Shown here: piece by piece, positions 10,619 through 22,375 of the stretch
Numbering within the stretch: the stretch's first letter is position 1
Layout of the letters: the number at the start of each line of letters is the position of its first letter
DNA from: Tetrastigma voinierianum
Taxonomy: Eukaryota; Streptophyta; Magnoliopsida; Vitales; Vitaceae
DNA: 64,000 bases
Assembly: GCA_016808115.1 (NCBI GenBank)
Contig: JAEQBH010000734.1
Coordinates: forward strand, 248,001 to 312,000
Direction: 5' to 3'
Notes under the pieces: generated by a model
Told to the model about the DNA's origin: nothing
Database searches by the model: none
Seen by the model: the letters and a program-made list of their open reading frames with translations, nothing else
Translations under genes and position numbers: made by a program

Positions 10619-11481
10619 AGAAACTCGGTTTGGGAGGCCCTATCCCACCTTGTTTTGATATTTCTTGTTTTATTTTTATTTATTTTTATGTTGATTAATT
10701 TAATCTTTCTCTTTAGGTTCTAATTTTAATTTAATTTTTGTTTTATGGCTTATTTTTCATTTTTTTTCTATTTTTTCATTTTTGTGTTTATTTTACAGTT
10801 TTGTTTAGTTTTTAAAAGAGCAAAAATGCAGAAATTTCAGAGTTATAGGAAAATTAGCTCAAAAATTCACACCCTATAAATTTGCAGCTTGCACTGGATT
10901 ATGTTTTTGTCTTTATGATATATATATATATCGTGAATTGTTTTGACCATAATCTCTTTTTTCAATCGCACCTGCTTAGGCGTTCTTGGTACTGTGGAAA
11001 GATTAGACAAGAGAATTCATATCTAACCGTAAAGATCACTTTTGAAAGTTTCATAAAGGCGAAATTTTTCAAAATGCTCCAACTGGTCACTTTTTTCCTT
11101 TTTCTTCCTCCTAACTTGTTCATTTGAAGCCCAAATCGCAATGAATATGGTGTCATGGAAAGCTTGGCTAAGTCCCTATCTAACAATGAGCATTTCCTCA
11201 TGAGGTATCACTTCCTCCTTTAAATTTCCATTCCATAGCCACATCAGAGGACAATGTTGAACTCATTTGGGGAGTTAAGAAAGGAAGTGTTGTTTTATGT
11301 TTTTTGAGCAAGTCTATCTTGTTAAGTTTAATGACTTACATTTAGCTTCTTGCATAGTTGTTTGGTTTTGTTTTTTGTGAAGCCATTAGTTGTTTTAAAA
11401 GCTTAAAAATATAGTCATTTTTTTATATCATACATATTTCATATACATCCCAATTTCTTTTAATTTTTTTAAAATTGCACT

Positions 11482-11483
<2 letters not shown>

Positions 11484-11566
<83 letters not shown>
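11484..11566. repeat. (TA)n microsatellite
   Basis: About 40 TA units broken once by a G near 11517. The apparent ORF across it (11428-11616) is the IY-repeat this produces and is not a gene. Confidence 0.95.
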
Positions 11567-11569
<3 letters not shown>

Positions 11570-11939
11570 AAGGCTTGTGTTTTGCCTAGCTCAAGTTTGA
11601 AAAATTGAAATTTCATTCCACTCCTATTGATGCTATATTGGTTCCATTCCTAATTGAGTAATACTTATGGAATTCTTGCGCTTTTGACCTTTTCTTCAAC
11701 TTCTATCTAACCACACACTCTGCACACTGATTTCAACAATAAATAAGAACTCGCAACCTCCTAAACTTTTCAAAACCTACCCTAGTTCTTGACTACCTTT
11801 AATAGGCTATGACCCCCCATGAAATGAAGGCCAATGTGCCTCCAAAATAAAAGAAGTGAAAAGAAAAGAAGAAATGGCAACGCTTTGCCTTTAAACCCGA
11901 GCACTCCATCCGAGGGGTATATGGCTTAAAGTCTTTAGC

Positions 11940-12150
11940 CCTATGTCTCTAAGCCAACTAGTTGGGAGTCACCGACTTAGTGCTCGCTACTCTGGTAGAT
12001 GGGTACAGTTTAGCAAGTTGTAGGTGTTAGAGTCTCGAAATCATTCGAAGTCCAGGGTGAAACCTAAAGAGTTAGTGGTCGAAAGATCCTTATGACTTGA
12101 TGCCCTAAACCTTAATTGGTTGGGAGTCATCGGTGAATCCCCGTTACATG
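11940..12150 (+). promoter_or_regulatory. Paired TTGGGAGTCAYCG motif, unknown role
   Basis: CTAAGCCAACTAGTTGGGAG-TCACCG (11950-11974) and TTAATTGGTTGGGAGTCATC (12112-12131) are two copies of one motif about 160 bp apart. The same pair at similar spacing occurs inverted in M2 (18487 and 18337) and in each unit of array B (31689/31823, 39021/39161, 46371/46506). Conservation across families suggests a function in cis, but I cannot say which. Confidence 0.55.
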
Positions 12151-12572
12151 GACTTTGGTGATGTCGACCTCAAGATTGCAACTTACAACACAAAAATAAG
12201 TGCGAGCCAAGAGTGTTTCAACGATGAGTTTGGTCAATGTCTTAGGTCGAGGCAAAGAACTTGGTCGGGGGAGAGCAATTTAGTAGTTTATCGTTGAGAA
12301 CTGATCAAAGAAATACTTTGTGCTCTCGTGGAAGCCTGGTTGATTCACCGAGATGGAGGCTCTTTTGATACTCAATTCTGCATGACATTCATTCTCTTGA
12401 GATAGTTATTAGGCAAGGGTTTCAGTGATTCTCATTGAGGGTTAGGCATTACTCATTCACAACCTTTTTGAAACACCACTTTTTTTTTCTTTTTTTTTTT
12501 GTAAACATCATTTTGTTATTATTTTGTATGCTCTCTCTTTCTTTCATTGATAATGGACTAGCAATGTGTACG

Positions 12573-12584
12573 TTGGGGGGGGTG
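12573..12584 (+). other. Polypurine tract of P2
   Basis: TTGGGGGGGGTG directly abuts the TGATTAGTGC start of the 3' LTR, the expected position of the plus-strand primer. A similar TATAGGGGGT precedes LTR A12 at 56609. Confidence 0.6.
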
Positions 12585-12657
12585 TGATTAGTGCTCAAAA
12601 AGTGCTATTTTGAACCCTGTTTATTGTAGGTTTTGAGCACTTTTTGTGTACTAATCA
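12585..12657. repeat. LTR-start hairpin of family A
   Basis: TGATTAGTGCTCAAAAAGTG at the left pairs with GCACTTTTTGTGTACTAATCA at the right, with about 19 of 22 positions complementary around a loop of about 25 nt. It is kept at the start of A2, A4, A7, A8, A10, A11, A12, A13 and A14 too. Confidence 0.85.
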
Positions 12658-13068
12658 GCGTAATTAACTCGATTACATTAAGGTCCCCGCATTCTACTAA
12701 TCGTGATTTTGTGGCTAATTTTGTACTTTTTACAAGCTATTTACGCTGGGAAATTACGACTGATCCACAAGAAGAACTGAGCCTAATCTCGCTTTATGAT
12801 CAAACAAGAGGAAAAAGGAGCAAAAAGTATAAGAAAATGGGAGTAGGAATTTAAGTTTTATCATAAATTTTTCGTAACTTGCGACTTTCGCAGCCAAAAT
12901 CTCCTTCCTTGCCGCTACTGGTCATCCTCCACCCATTGTTCATCCTCGCATCGCTGACTTCCTCGCTACTTTTACTTTTTGACTTCCTTTGTTCCTTTTG
13001 GTTTTCTTCCTTTTTTCCCAATGTAATAGTGTTGCTATGTTATTTTTGTACTTTTAAAGGGGGTTCGC

Positions 13069-13076
13069 TATAAAAG
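13069..13076 (+). promoter_or_regulatory. TATA box of LTR A5
   Basis: TATAAAAG in the context GGTTCGCTATAAAAGCCCC, the same position as in A3. Confidence 0.6.
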
Positions 13077-13940
13077 CCCCTAAGCCAAGCACTGTAAGGG
13101 AATCTTTTAATTAATAAATTTCTTTTTGGCGGGAAGCTTTAAGCTCTCCTACCTTTTTTTCTTCTGCTTCATTTTCTCACCCTTTCTTCCACTTTCTCGG
13201 CTGCCAAACACCCTTGAAGGATGAGAACTCAAGGGATGGTTGCCTAAACCCCCTCCATCCTTGAAGAGGAAGGCCATCAAGCAAATAGCTTTGAGGTAAA
13301 ATTTTGGTTCCCTCTCTTTTAACGCAAGCAGCTTATTGTGCATTTATGTTTCTATATTTCAACTAGGTTTAAACTTCTCAGATGACTTGATGGACTAGTA
13401 TTTGCAATCTTTTGGGTTCAAGTGATGCTTATCATGATTCACTCGAGATCTCTAAGTAGTTGTCTTCTATGAGTCGTAGGGTAGATCAAAAGGGACATGC
13501 TTATTGTCCAGAGCATTTATGCCCACAAATGCTTTGTTTTTAAGGAAATTGTTAGGGTTCCTGCATTTTAAAATCCAAATGAAGATCTATTTTGGGAAAT
13601 GACTATAGGTCATCCTCCCCAACGCGAGGAAAAGGACCCGAGAACCTCTCATTTACCTTAGGACCTCAACTCAATAGCCAGATGCTTCAAGGAGTTCTTT
13701 CCTTTTTTTTCTTAATTTTATTTTCAGCTTGCAAAGCACCATACTCCACTGTTTTTACAAAATCCCAAAATCCAAATTGAATTCACCATTTTGAACCTCA
13801 CTGTAAGTCATTTATAGGAAGAAAACCCATCCATGAGTTCAACCCTAGAGCCACTATACTCGCAGCTAAAGCAAGCAACATTGGGTTTAGGTATATAAAT
13901 TTTGTTGGTTCAAGTCAGCTTGGGGCAACACGTTTACGTG

Positions 13941-14498
13941 CGACCATCGCTGCTCGAGGCATACACTCTGTCCCCGCTTCCAACGCACGCTATTATCATT
14001 TATGTTCTGCTTCACCCAAGGCTTCAAATCCTTTACGTACCCGATTCGCTTGTACTGAAAGCTAGTGGCCTCGCGGATGCTTATTGCTAGATCCACTAAG
14101 GCTCACTTAGTTGCCATTTATTTGCCTCTGTAGGTTAGGGTCGAAGAATTAGTTTTTACCGCTGGTATACGAACGAGATCAATAAATGTCAGATCTCAAG
14201 AGAAACTTTTAAAGGTCTGGGCCATAGCTAAATGAAGATCCGGTTCGGGAAATGACTATAGGTCATCCTCCCCAACGCGAGGAAAAGAACCCGATGACTT
14301 CCCAGTCGTCCTAAAACCTCAAGCCTAGTGGCCCGAGCCTTCAAGGAGTTCGCTTTTAGTATTCTATTTCATTTCGTTTAGTTTTCAAACTAACAATCAC
14401 AATGTTTTTTAGTACAAAACCCCAAATCCAAAGTGAAACTGAATACCATTTTACATCAACTGTAAATCATTTTGCGCAAAGAAAACCCATCCCTGAGT
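13941..14498 (+). mobile_element. Family A LTR fragment (A6), R/U5 part
   Basis: The sequence resumes within the LTR around CCAACGCACG and runs through GATGCTTATTGCTAGATCCA, AAATGAAGATCCGGTTCGGG, GACTATAGGTCATCCTCCCC and AGAAAACCCATCCCTGAG, where it stops abruptly. The terminal ~120 bp and the U3 are missing. Confidence 0.78.
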
Positions 14499-14812
14499 AA
14501 TGCATAAGCAAGGATCTAAGCTGCCTGATGAAACTAAATAAATGAATCAAGGAAATCCAAATCCACTTCTCAGACCAAATCCTTTCGAATAAGGCGTATA
14601 TGCTTGATCTCACATACGCTGAAACACAAACAAAACTCCTTCTGGAAACGATCCAACAAAGAATGAAGCCAAGACGACGCAAAGGTGCAAATGCCCTAAA
14701 GGTATCCACACGAATCCGCTAATGGATGTGATGGATGCTAAAGACCTTACGATAGTTTTGTCCCACAAAACCAAAGACACCTTTAATTTACTCCCCCAAC
14801 CCATTGCTTAGT
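14499..14812. other. Unassigned 314 bp between two LTRs
   Basis: No ORF or repeat is recognised. The inverted strand near 14780-14800 reads GGGTTGGGGGAGTAAATTAA, which resembles the G-rich end of a Ty3 internal region, so it may be a minus-strand element scrap. Confidence 0.35.
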
Positions 14813-17804
14813 TGATATGAGTCTTAAACTCATCTGGTTTTTTAATACATTTTTATGGCTTATTTTTAGTAATATCTAAACTGCTTAATGCCAAATTATA
14901 ATGCCCACCCACTTTGTGTTTTAGGCTTTAATTAAAAAATGAAAATTCCAGAGGGAAGAAGAGAAAAGAACAATCAGCAGCTAGCCTATGCCGCGAAGGT
15001 AGTTTGTGTGTTGGGACAATGTCCAAGAAAATAGAAAAGGAACTCCGCCTACTATACTTCCTCCGTTGCAACAAAAAGGTACATAATATTAATGGTATGG
15101 AACCCCTGCGAGACAAAAATACAAACACAGTAGCTTACGTAAATGGGAAGAATTTAATAAGTCAAGGAGACAAAGAAAAGTTTACGTTTGCACAAGGTTT
15201 TTCGTATATGTCAATGACTAGAAGAATTTGTCATGACAAAGAAGGTTCTATCACAACAAATGAAACGAGCAAGCTTTAAATTATGTCGCGATGATCTTCT
15301 ATCATGACAATCGAATATTGGAAATACGGAAAGTCTTCATGAGATAATAAGAAGAGCTTTAGAGGAAGACCTCTGTCGCGACAAGGTAATGTATGTCACG
15401 ACATTGAAAGAAGAAATATCTTTTGCGACAAGGTGATGTATGTCGCGACGCTGAAGGAAGAAGAAACCCTGGTTGCGACAGATAAACAAGGTCACAACAT
15501 GTGATGCTTACTTAATGAACTGACCTGGTCGCAATAAAAGAATCCAATGTTGCAACATACTTCAAGCTGAAGAGATGTTTCTATTTCGCGACAGGGATCT
15601 TAAGGTCGTGACAGACTTTTCTATGTCACAACAAAGATTCCAACACAAGAAAGAGAGGTCTTGTCGCAGCATAAAAAACTGGGTCGCAACACAAATATAA
15701 GCTAAATATAGAAAAGCCCTATGAAAGCATAAAAACCGGTCAAACAGAAACATCGAGCAACACTAAGAGGTCAGTGGTCGCAAGATCGTACCGAAGCTGC
15801 AAAACAAGAAACAAAGTTAAGTGGCATTATGACTCGTCGAGAACATACTTTCCAGTCATACGTAAATGCCGATAATACAAGAAACATCGTTGCAACAAGA
15901 ACCAAATAGAAATTTTGTCGTGACATAAAAACTGGGTCATGACACCAATTTGAAGAAGCTTCACAAGAAACACTGTCGCAGCACAAGTGTCGATGTGGCA
16001 ACATAACTGTTATAGGAACCAAACATAAGATTGTCGCGACATAGAACGGTTAGAACGATAGAATTTGTAAGACAGATTGTTAAGGAGCCAAAGAAAGATT
16101 TGTCACGACAGAAGAAACTCAGTGCAATAGAATGAATATGTTGAAGAAAATATTGTCACGACCAAGAAAACTCTGTCACGACGGAATCCAAGAAGGAGCA
16201 CATGGAATAGGTCATGGCTGCATCGACCGTGACGCTACAATAGAGACTCATGGCTTAAGACTAGAACTCATGCGACAAAACTTCCGTGTCGCACAGAATG
16301 CACCCAGCCACCTTGGGGATTCACAATGTAGCCTCTCGAATTTAAGGCCCAAACTTCCTAAATTCATAATGTGTAAACACCTGAGGAAAGCTTTAGGCTT
16401 ACCGTCGACTCCAACAAGAGCCGCCTAGTACATGAGGACTCTTTTGTATTATATTTTTTTATTTTTTTAATTTTTCTTTCTTCAGATTAGACTTAGCGTA
16501 GAATTTTCATTTGTTTACTATACCTGAAACAGGAGTTGTTCAAAAGTTTTGAAGTTGAATTAAATTGTTGAAAGTCATTTATGATTACTGTTTGAATCCA
16601 ATGAAATCTAGACAAAAGATGGAATTCATTTGTTTTTTGTTATTGTAGTTACAGTGAAATTTTCCTGATCAGTATTTCAGTGGTCACTATGATCTAGTTT
16701 TCGAGAAACACAACTTCCGCTGGGAAAGATCTGATGTTAGTCATGGTCTTTTTTGCATAATCAGAAGAAAATTTCATGGGTTGAGAGTCTTGAAATTATT
16801 CGAATGGTGATGTTCATGTAATGAATCGTTCTAATATTAGGAAACTTATACCCATAAAAGGACCAAGTATATTTGGCCTCTAATTTCAAGAGGCCCTTTG
16901 AGTGACACAGAGATGGAGATTCCTAAGAGCTTGGATCATTTACTTAGGGGTATGCTAGACTAATATTGATGAAGTAATGAGCTTTCAAAGATTACTTAGA
17001 TAAATCTTCAATTTACTCATGGTTTAAGAATTAGTTTACTGATCTATCAATTTAATTAATTAGATACCTCTCCTTGGTCTAGAGGAATGATCTTAATCCT
17101 ATGTTAGCTTAGATCTAATCAAGGAAAAGGAGAGCTCTTTAAGGTATCAAGGATTAGACATCATTCATCTCAGAGAAATCCGATAAATGACTCTTTGCCT
17201 TGGGAAGAAATTTAAGAAATATAAGAAATGGGTATGAAGTATTGGAAAATAAAAATACCTAGATCTTATAAAGAAAATCTGACTACAAGTAATTTGTTAG
17301 ACACATGTTTCAGAAATGAACATGAATCTCTAATCGTTGAAATGGAGAGCAAGGAGAAACTAAACTATACTACCTTGCTTCTTTGACAAATTCAGATTCC
17401 AATTCATGATAAATGAAATTAGAATATGCTATGTGAATTGATAATTTACAAGAGTGAAATTCCATTGTCTACTTCCAAAGAATAATCAGATTCCACTAGT
17501 TTAGGCTTAAAGATTTTTAAATTTTTCATTATAGATGTAGACATTCAAATAGTAGAATTCTTAGTTAAAGTACTAAAACCTCTATGAAATGGAAGTTCAA
17601 ATAGTTTGGAACTTGAGTAGTTAGGGTAGTTGAATTTTAAATTCTCTTCAAACCCTGTGGGAAGGATATCTGGACTTATAGGTCCACTTTTATTACTTGT
17701 ACGACTTGTGCACTTGTAGCATTATGGCCAAACTAAATCTTCAATAAAATTCATTGAAAAATCCATTTTTATTATAAGCATACAAGTTATGTTTGGTCTA
17801 AACA
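14813..17804 (+). mobile_element. Very long LTR, family C (2,992 bp)
   Basis: It opens TGATATGAGTCTTAAACTCATC, an inverted repeat (ATGAGT...ACTCAT), and ends GTTTGGTCTAAACA, followed six bases later by a PBS-like sequence. Near the 3' end the phrase CCTGTGGGAAGGATATCTGG...TTGTGCACTTGTAG is typical of Athila/Tat-group LTRs. The first half holds a dense palindromic word patch (15225-16300). AT-rich sequence with possible TATA (TATTATATTTTTTTATTTTT, 16448) follows the patch. ORFs in the patch are word-driven and not credible. Confidence 0.6.
15225..16300. repeat. Palindromic word patch, TGTCGCGACA type
   Basis: About 29 words related to the perfect palindrome TGTCGCGACA are scattered at irregular 15-90 bp intervals, for example near 15372, 15395, 15438, 15604, 15916, 16032, 16101, 16154 and 16174. 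Variants are mostly CpG-type transitions (TGTCACGACA, GTCGTGACA, GTTGCAACA, GTCATGACA). Spacers are unique sequence. Confidence 0.88.
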
Positions 17805-17810
17805 AGTTTC

Positions 17811-17829
17811 TGGTGCCTTTACTAGGGGA
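17811..17829 (+). other. PBS-like site after LTR C
   Basis: TGGTGCCTTTACTAGGGGA keeps the frame of the tRNA-Asp-type PBS (TGGCGCCGTTGCCGGGGA) with five mismatches and follows AAGTTTC, as in other Athila/Tat elements. Confidence 0.5.
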
Positions 17830-18320
17830 CAGTAATAGTCCTTGCAATAGTGCAAGGTAAAAGTTGGTCTATACATATTTTGGTCAACACTAGTCCCTTA
17901 GCAATGAAGGAAGAATGAAATAATCTTAAAGCAAGATGGTCTATATATCCATAAAACAAATAGTTTTTCAAAAGTAGTGAGGGGATAAAACCCAACCTTC
18001 AACAAGAGTCATAAAAATCCTACCCAATGATTGTCTTAAGAAGAGTATGTATCATGCAAAATTGAAGTATCAAAAGAATTTCAACTCCTAGAGAACCAAA
18101 TCCTAAAAACATTCCATAAAACCTAAGTGTTAACTTGATTAGTTTTCAAAATAGTCGATCAAACTGCCTCCCCCTTTACCTAGGCCATTTTCTGCACCTA
18201 TAAATCGACCAACCTCAATAGATCTAGAGCCCTTACGTATTTCACAACCTCTCTTTTTTTTTTTCTTTTTCTTTTTTATTGTAAGGGCGCGCACGTCGAG
18301 GGTATCGAATTTCACTGGCC
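17830..18320 (+). other. Presumed leader of element C, noncoding
   Basis: It follows the PBS-like site. No ORF above 60 codons is credible and no domain is seen. The element is truncated before gag, and sequence from about 18321 belongs to an inverted family A interior. Confidence 0.35.
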
Positions 18321-20311
18321 CATGTAATGTGTCCATCGATGACTCCTAACCAATCAAGGTTTAGGCATCGTTTACAAGGATCTTTTAACCAATAGCTCTT
18401 AAGATTTGACCCTGGACTTTTAATAAGTTCAATACTCTAGCACCTACAATTTGCTACCTATTCACCCATTTAGCGAGCATCAAAGTCGGTGACTCCCAGC
18501 CAGTTGGCTTAGGGGTACCGGGCTTTAAAGACTTTCGCCATATACCCCTCGGACCGTGCTTGGGTTTCAAGGTAAGTGTCACAATTTTATTTTATTTTGT
18601 TTTATTTTTTGAGACAATTTGGTCTTTTTAGGGATCCCGACCTATTAAAGGTGGTAAAAAATACTAGGCTAGATTTTTAAAAGGCTTAGGAGGCAAGGCG
18701 GTTTTTCAGCTTATAATTCAAAAATAATGTGCACAATGTGTGGTTAGGTCAAAGTGGAAGAAGTAAGGTTGAAGACAAGAAGAGTTTCAACACTTCATCA
18801 ACTTTTATAAGCATAAAACAACTCTAAAATCAAGAGCATTGAAGAACTGTTTCAATTTATCCCATTGCAGGTTGAGAATTACAAAAATATTTGTGGGAAA
18901 ACTAAGCAAACATGTATTAAACTATTCAAAAACTATTTGAACCAAAAGAAATTTGCTAAATGAGCAAATAAGAACTTCCTTCCTTAACTTACCCCCAACC
19001 AAATTCAAAATTGTCCTCAATGTGGTTATGGAATGGAAATTTAAGGGGGGAAGTGATACCTACTTGGTGAAATGTAGTCGGGGTTGGAGAGGAGGAATTA
19101 CATGAAACATGAAACAAAATAGATGAAAAGGTTAAAATAAAGCAAGAAAATAGGTATTTGATTAGCATTTAAAACTATAAAGCAAACTAATCAAAGTTCA
19201 TAAAATACTCCAAATATGATCATGCTATAAGCATAAAAACAAAAAAGATAAAATAGCAACTATTAATCATCTGTAGGAGGTGGAATAGCCTCAGCTTGGG
19301 TAGTAGTTGGAGGATCATCAACTTGTGGGGCCAAGTATTGTATTTGAAGTAAATGGCTACAATATGTATATGGATGGATAGGTATTTAATTTTCCCAAGA
19401 TACCTTATTCACTCCATTTGGGCTTCAAATGATCAAGTTATAACTCTTGGTAGTTGAAGGAAGAAGAAAAGAGAGTTTAAAAGTGACCAGTTGGAGCATT
19501 TTGAAAATTATGTCCTTACCACAAGTTCCAAAGTGTTATTTCTGGCTATATCTAGATTCCACTCTAAGCTTTCCAATGAGACAAAGATCACCCAAATCGA
19601 GTTCTGAGGAAAAAGGCGGCCAAACAACTAGGGTCGCAAAATTTAGACCAAGATCACCCAAATCGGTCTCGATGACAAAAGCAGGCCAAAAACCAGTATC
19701 GAAAATTTCTAGAAGGCGGGAAATTTTGCAACCCTTGCAAAAATTTCACAGGGTTTGTTTCTATGTATTTTTTACTTGCAGAGCTTCCCTCTCCCCGAAA
19801 TGCACCAATTTCTTGCAAAAATGAAAACTAAAGCTTTAGGAATCAAAATTAATCAAAACCAAACCAAGACAAAACAAATTTAAAGGAAAATGAAGAATGA
19901 AAAACTAAAAGGATATGAGCTTTGTAGTCTTAGGAAAGACTAAGTCCATCCAACCCAATCTTCGTCTTCCTTGTCGCTCTAATCGGGTTTTAGCGGGGTT
20001 CCATTTGTTAAAATCTAAGCTCACTTCAAGATTTGATTCAAAGGAAATGTTAACTTTAATAATCCGCTTCGTAATCTCAAATCCATCGGGAACATATACT
20101 CCTACCGTAATACAGACAAACACCAAACAAATAGATACAATTCTACAGTGCGGTTAAGGTTAAATTTCAAAGAAATAAAAATGGATATTAAGCAAACTAA
20201 AAGTAAAATGCTAAAAAAAATTATGGGAGAAAAATCACCAGCTTGTGATGAGGATCAAAAGTGTTCAACAAAGACAATACTGCGACTAAGGCACCATCTC
20301 CTAAGTATAAT
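18321..20311 (-). mobile_element. Internal region of minus-strand family A element M2
   Basis: Reverse complement matches the P2 interior in order: the paired GGGAGTCACCG motif (18487, 18337), the segment after GAGGACAAT (about 19000-19060) and the 10960-11220 segment (19440-19600). A short frame reading APQVDDPPTTTQAEAIPPP and ending in stops near 19271 may be the tail of a lost protein. No gag or pol domain is recognised. 19620-19790 holds several GAAATTTTGCAA / GCAAAAATTTC words. The PBS-proximal leader (ACACTTTTGATCCTCATCAC read inverted) lies at 20230-20320. Confidence 0.6.
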
Positions 20312-20321
20312 CCACGCCATT

Positions 20322-21045
20322 TGATCTGGCTACCCGTAGTGGTACAAATCAACAAAATTTATAACCTCCAATACCTCATACTAAAGGTATAGCTATACTA
20401 TAGTATAGTGGTTTCTGTGATCGCCCTTACAAAGATGGGTTTTCTTCGTGGAAATGATTGACAATTAAGCTTATAATTGTGATTTTCATTTTGGATATTT
20501 GGATTAGGATAAAATGAGTGAATTTTAGTGATTAAAACTAAAAGTAACAACTTACTAAAACATGAAAACAAAACCCTTGGAGTGTCAAGTCACTAGGTTT
20601 CAGGATACTTAGGCAAAGAAGGGGCTTCTCTGTCTTTTCTCGCATTGGAGTGATAAATATATAGTTATCTCCCGAATCGGTTCTTTGTTTAGCTATAATA
20701 ACCGACCCTAAATAAATATCCTTGAAAAATGGCATTTGCTTCCTATTAATGGTCTCGGACAATGAAGAACATCTCCTTGACTCACCTTCCAATGTTCCAT
20801 AAATGATAACTAACGAACATCACTAGATCTAGCAATAAGTATCCAATGAGCCCTAAGAGCTTACCAAATACTAACCATTCAAGGCGAATCGAAGGGATCG
20901 AACCTAGGGTTTGAAGGAAATAAAAGCATCGCCTTGAATCACCTTACGATAACCCATAAATGATAACTAACGAATGTCAATGGATCTAGCAATAAGCATC
21001 CAATGAACCCTAAAAGCTTATCAAATACATATCATTCAAGGTAAT
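20322..21045 (-). mobile_element. Family A LTR (A7), U5 side; 5' LTR of M2
   Basis: It begins at the element-internal end TGATCTGGCTACCCGTAG next to a degenerate PBS (ATGGCGTGG read on minus, 20312-20320), and includes the inverted ACCAAACCCTTGG..., GGATGGGTTTTCTTCG and ATGAACCCTAAAAGCTTATC blocks. It is interrupted at 21045 by the complete LTR A8 and resumes at 22376. Confidence 0.78.
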
Positions 21046-22375
21046 TGATTCGTGCCACAGTAGGTGTATCGTAATCAACAAAATTTATATCCTAAATCCT
21101 ACTGTCGTAGCAAAGCTACTGCAATATAGTGGCTCTAGGGTCGAACACAAGGATGGGTTTTCTTCGTAAAAATGATGTGCAGTGATTCAAAATGGTGAAT
21201 TTTAGTTTAGATTTTAAGGTTTGATGAAAACAGTTGATTTTGGTAAAAACAGTAGTGTATGGTGGTGTACAGGCTGAAAATAAAATGAAGAAAAATAAGA
21301 AAAATAACTCCTCAAGCATCACTACCGGTCTGAGGTCCTAAGGCAAATCGAGAGGTCCTCGTCTATTTTTGCGTTGGGGAGGATGACCTATAGTCATTTC
21401 CCAAACCGGATCTTCATTTAGCTTTTAAAACTAAACCCTAAAATTATTATCCTTTTGAAAAGCAGCATTTAAAGAGCATAAATGTTCCCTGCAGTGAATA
21501 CTCGTCCCCTAATCTACCCTACAAAGGGGACTCATGAAGACAACTAACCTAATCTCTGGATCTAGCAATAAGTGCAATCCATGAACTCCAAAAAGATTGC
21601 CAAACACCGGTCAAGCAAGGCATCTCAAGAGGATTTAAACCTAGATCAAGGATTGTAACCTAAATGCTCAAAACTACTACAAGTAAACAAATAGGAACCA
21701 AATGTTTACCTTAAAACTGTTGCCTAGCAGCTCTCCCTCTTCAAAGAGAAGAAGCGGTCTAGAGTTTCAACCATCCTCTCGAGTTGTCATCCCTGTGGTG
21801 TTTGGCAATGCAGTGAGAGTGGAGCGTAAAATGAAAACGCGGAGAAGCGGAAAGTTCGAAAGCTTCCTATCACTTTTTATTGATTGATTGAAAGTTGATT
21901 TTACAATAGCTTGACTGAGCTTATATAGTGCTCGTATAAAGGAAGTTACAAAACCAAACCTAAAGCTATTACAAGGATAAAATGGGAAGAAACCAAAAAT
22001 GCAAACAGGCACAACGCCAAAAAAGCCAGGAACGAAAGAGCGTGACGAACAGCAATGGACGCGACAAATGGTCGGGAGGTGAACAAGGAAGGAGTACTCA
22101 AACGCGGCGCAATTTTTGGCCAGGTTCATTTTGTTGCATTTTCCGCTTCTTTCCTTCGGCCTTTGATCTCGTAATACCGAGTTTGACTCGAATTCTTCAG
22201 GCTCGATCGACTCAAGGCACAATAGCTGGTGTAAAACCGCAAAATTTGCCACAAAATGCGATCGCAGAATAACAGTGGACCTTAATGTAAATTGTTAATT
22301 ACGCCTGACAGTGCTATAAAAAGTGCCTAAACCTATAATAAATGTGGTCCAAAATAGCACTTTTGGCACTAATCA
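21046..22375 (-). mobile_element. Complete family A solo LTR (A8) nested in LTR A7
   Basis: In plus coordinates it starts TGATTCGTGCCACAG and ends GGCACTAATCA, 1,330 bp, the inverted form of a full family A LTR including the start hairpin (22313-22375). No internal domain is attached. I see no clear 5-bp target duplication (GTAAT versus AGAAC). The 161-codon minus ORF at 21767-22252 is in LTR noncoding sequence and matches nothing I know. Confidence 0.8.

Larger units (their letters stand above)
10619..12572 (+). other. P2 internal 3' noncoding region
   Basis: There is no sustained ORF. Recognisable blocks are a T-rich stretch 10660-10800, a conserved segment 10960-11220 that recurs inverted at 19440-19600, the block GAGGACAATGTTGAACTCAT at 11245 typical of the region after pol in Athila/Tat elements, a TA microsatellite, and a paired GGGAGTCAYCG motif at 11961 and 12121. 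Confidence 0.65.
12585..13940 (+). mobile_element. Family A LTR (A5), 3' LTR of P2
   Basis: It opens TGATTAGTGCTCAAAAAGTG after a polypurine tract. The end is degenerate (GTTGGTTCAAGTCAGC...CACGTTTACG), about 1,356 bp in all. It has the hairpin, a word patch at 12865-12970 (CGTAACTTGCGACTTTCGCA, CCTCGCATCGCTGACTTCC), a TATA box, and the usual TTGAAGAGGAAGGCCATC and GACTATAGGTCATCCTCC blocks. Another LTR fragment abuts at about 13941. Confidence 0.82.

Noticed and set aside
11428..11616. 62-codon ORF of alternating Ile-Tyr
   Set aside because: A translation of the (TA)n microsatellite.
14928..15279. Possible host exon (ORFs on both strands near 15000)
   Set aside because: It lies inside LTR C, has no recognisable domain, and no neighbouring exon or splice pattern supports a gene.
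15562..16022. Cys/Arg-rich minus-strand ORFs with repeated LCRD/VTT-like segments
   Set aside because: Their composition is produced by the TGTCGCGACA words; no protein family fits.
15225..16300. CRISPR-like array
   Set aside because: Words are only 10 bp, palindromic, diverged and irregularly spaced, with no cas genes, in a plant nuclear repeat.
21767..22252. 161-codon minus-strand ORF, one of the two longest in the window
   Set aside because: It lies wholly in the noncoding body of LTR A8; the same region of other LTR copies is not open, and no domain is recognisable.
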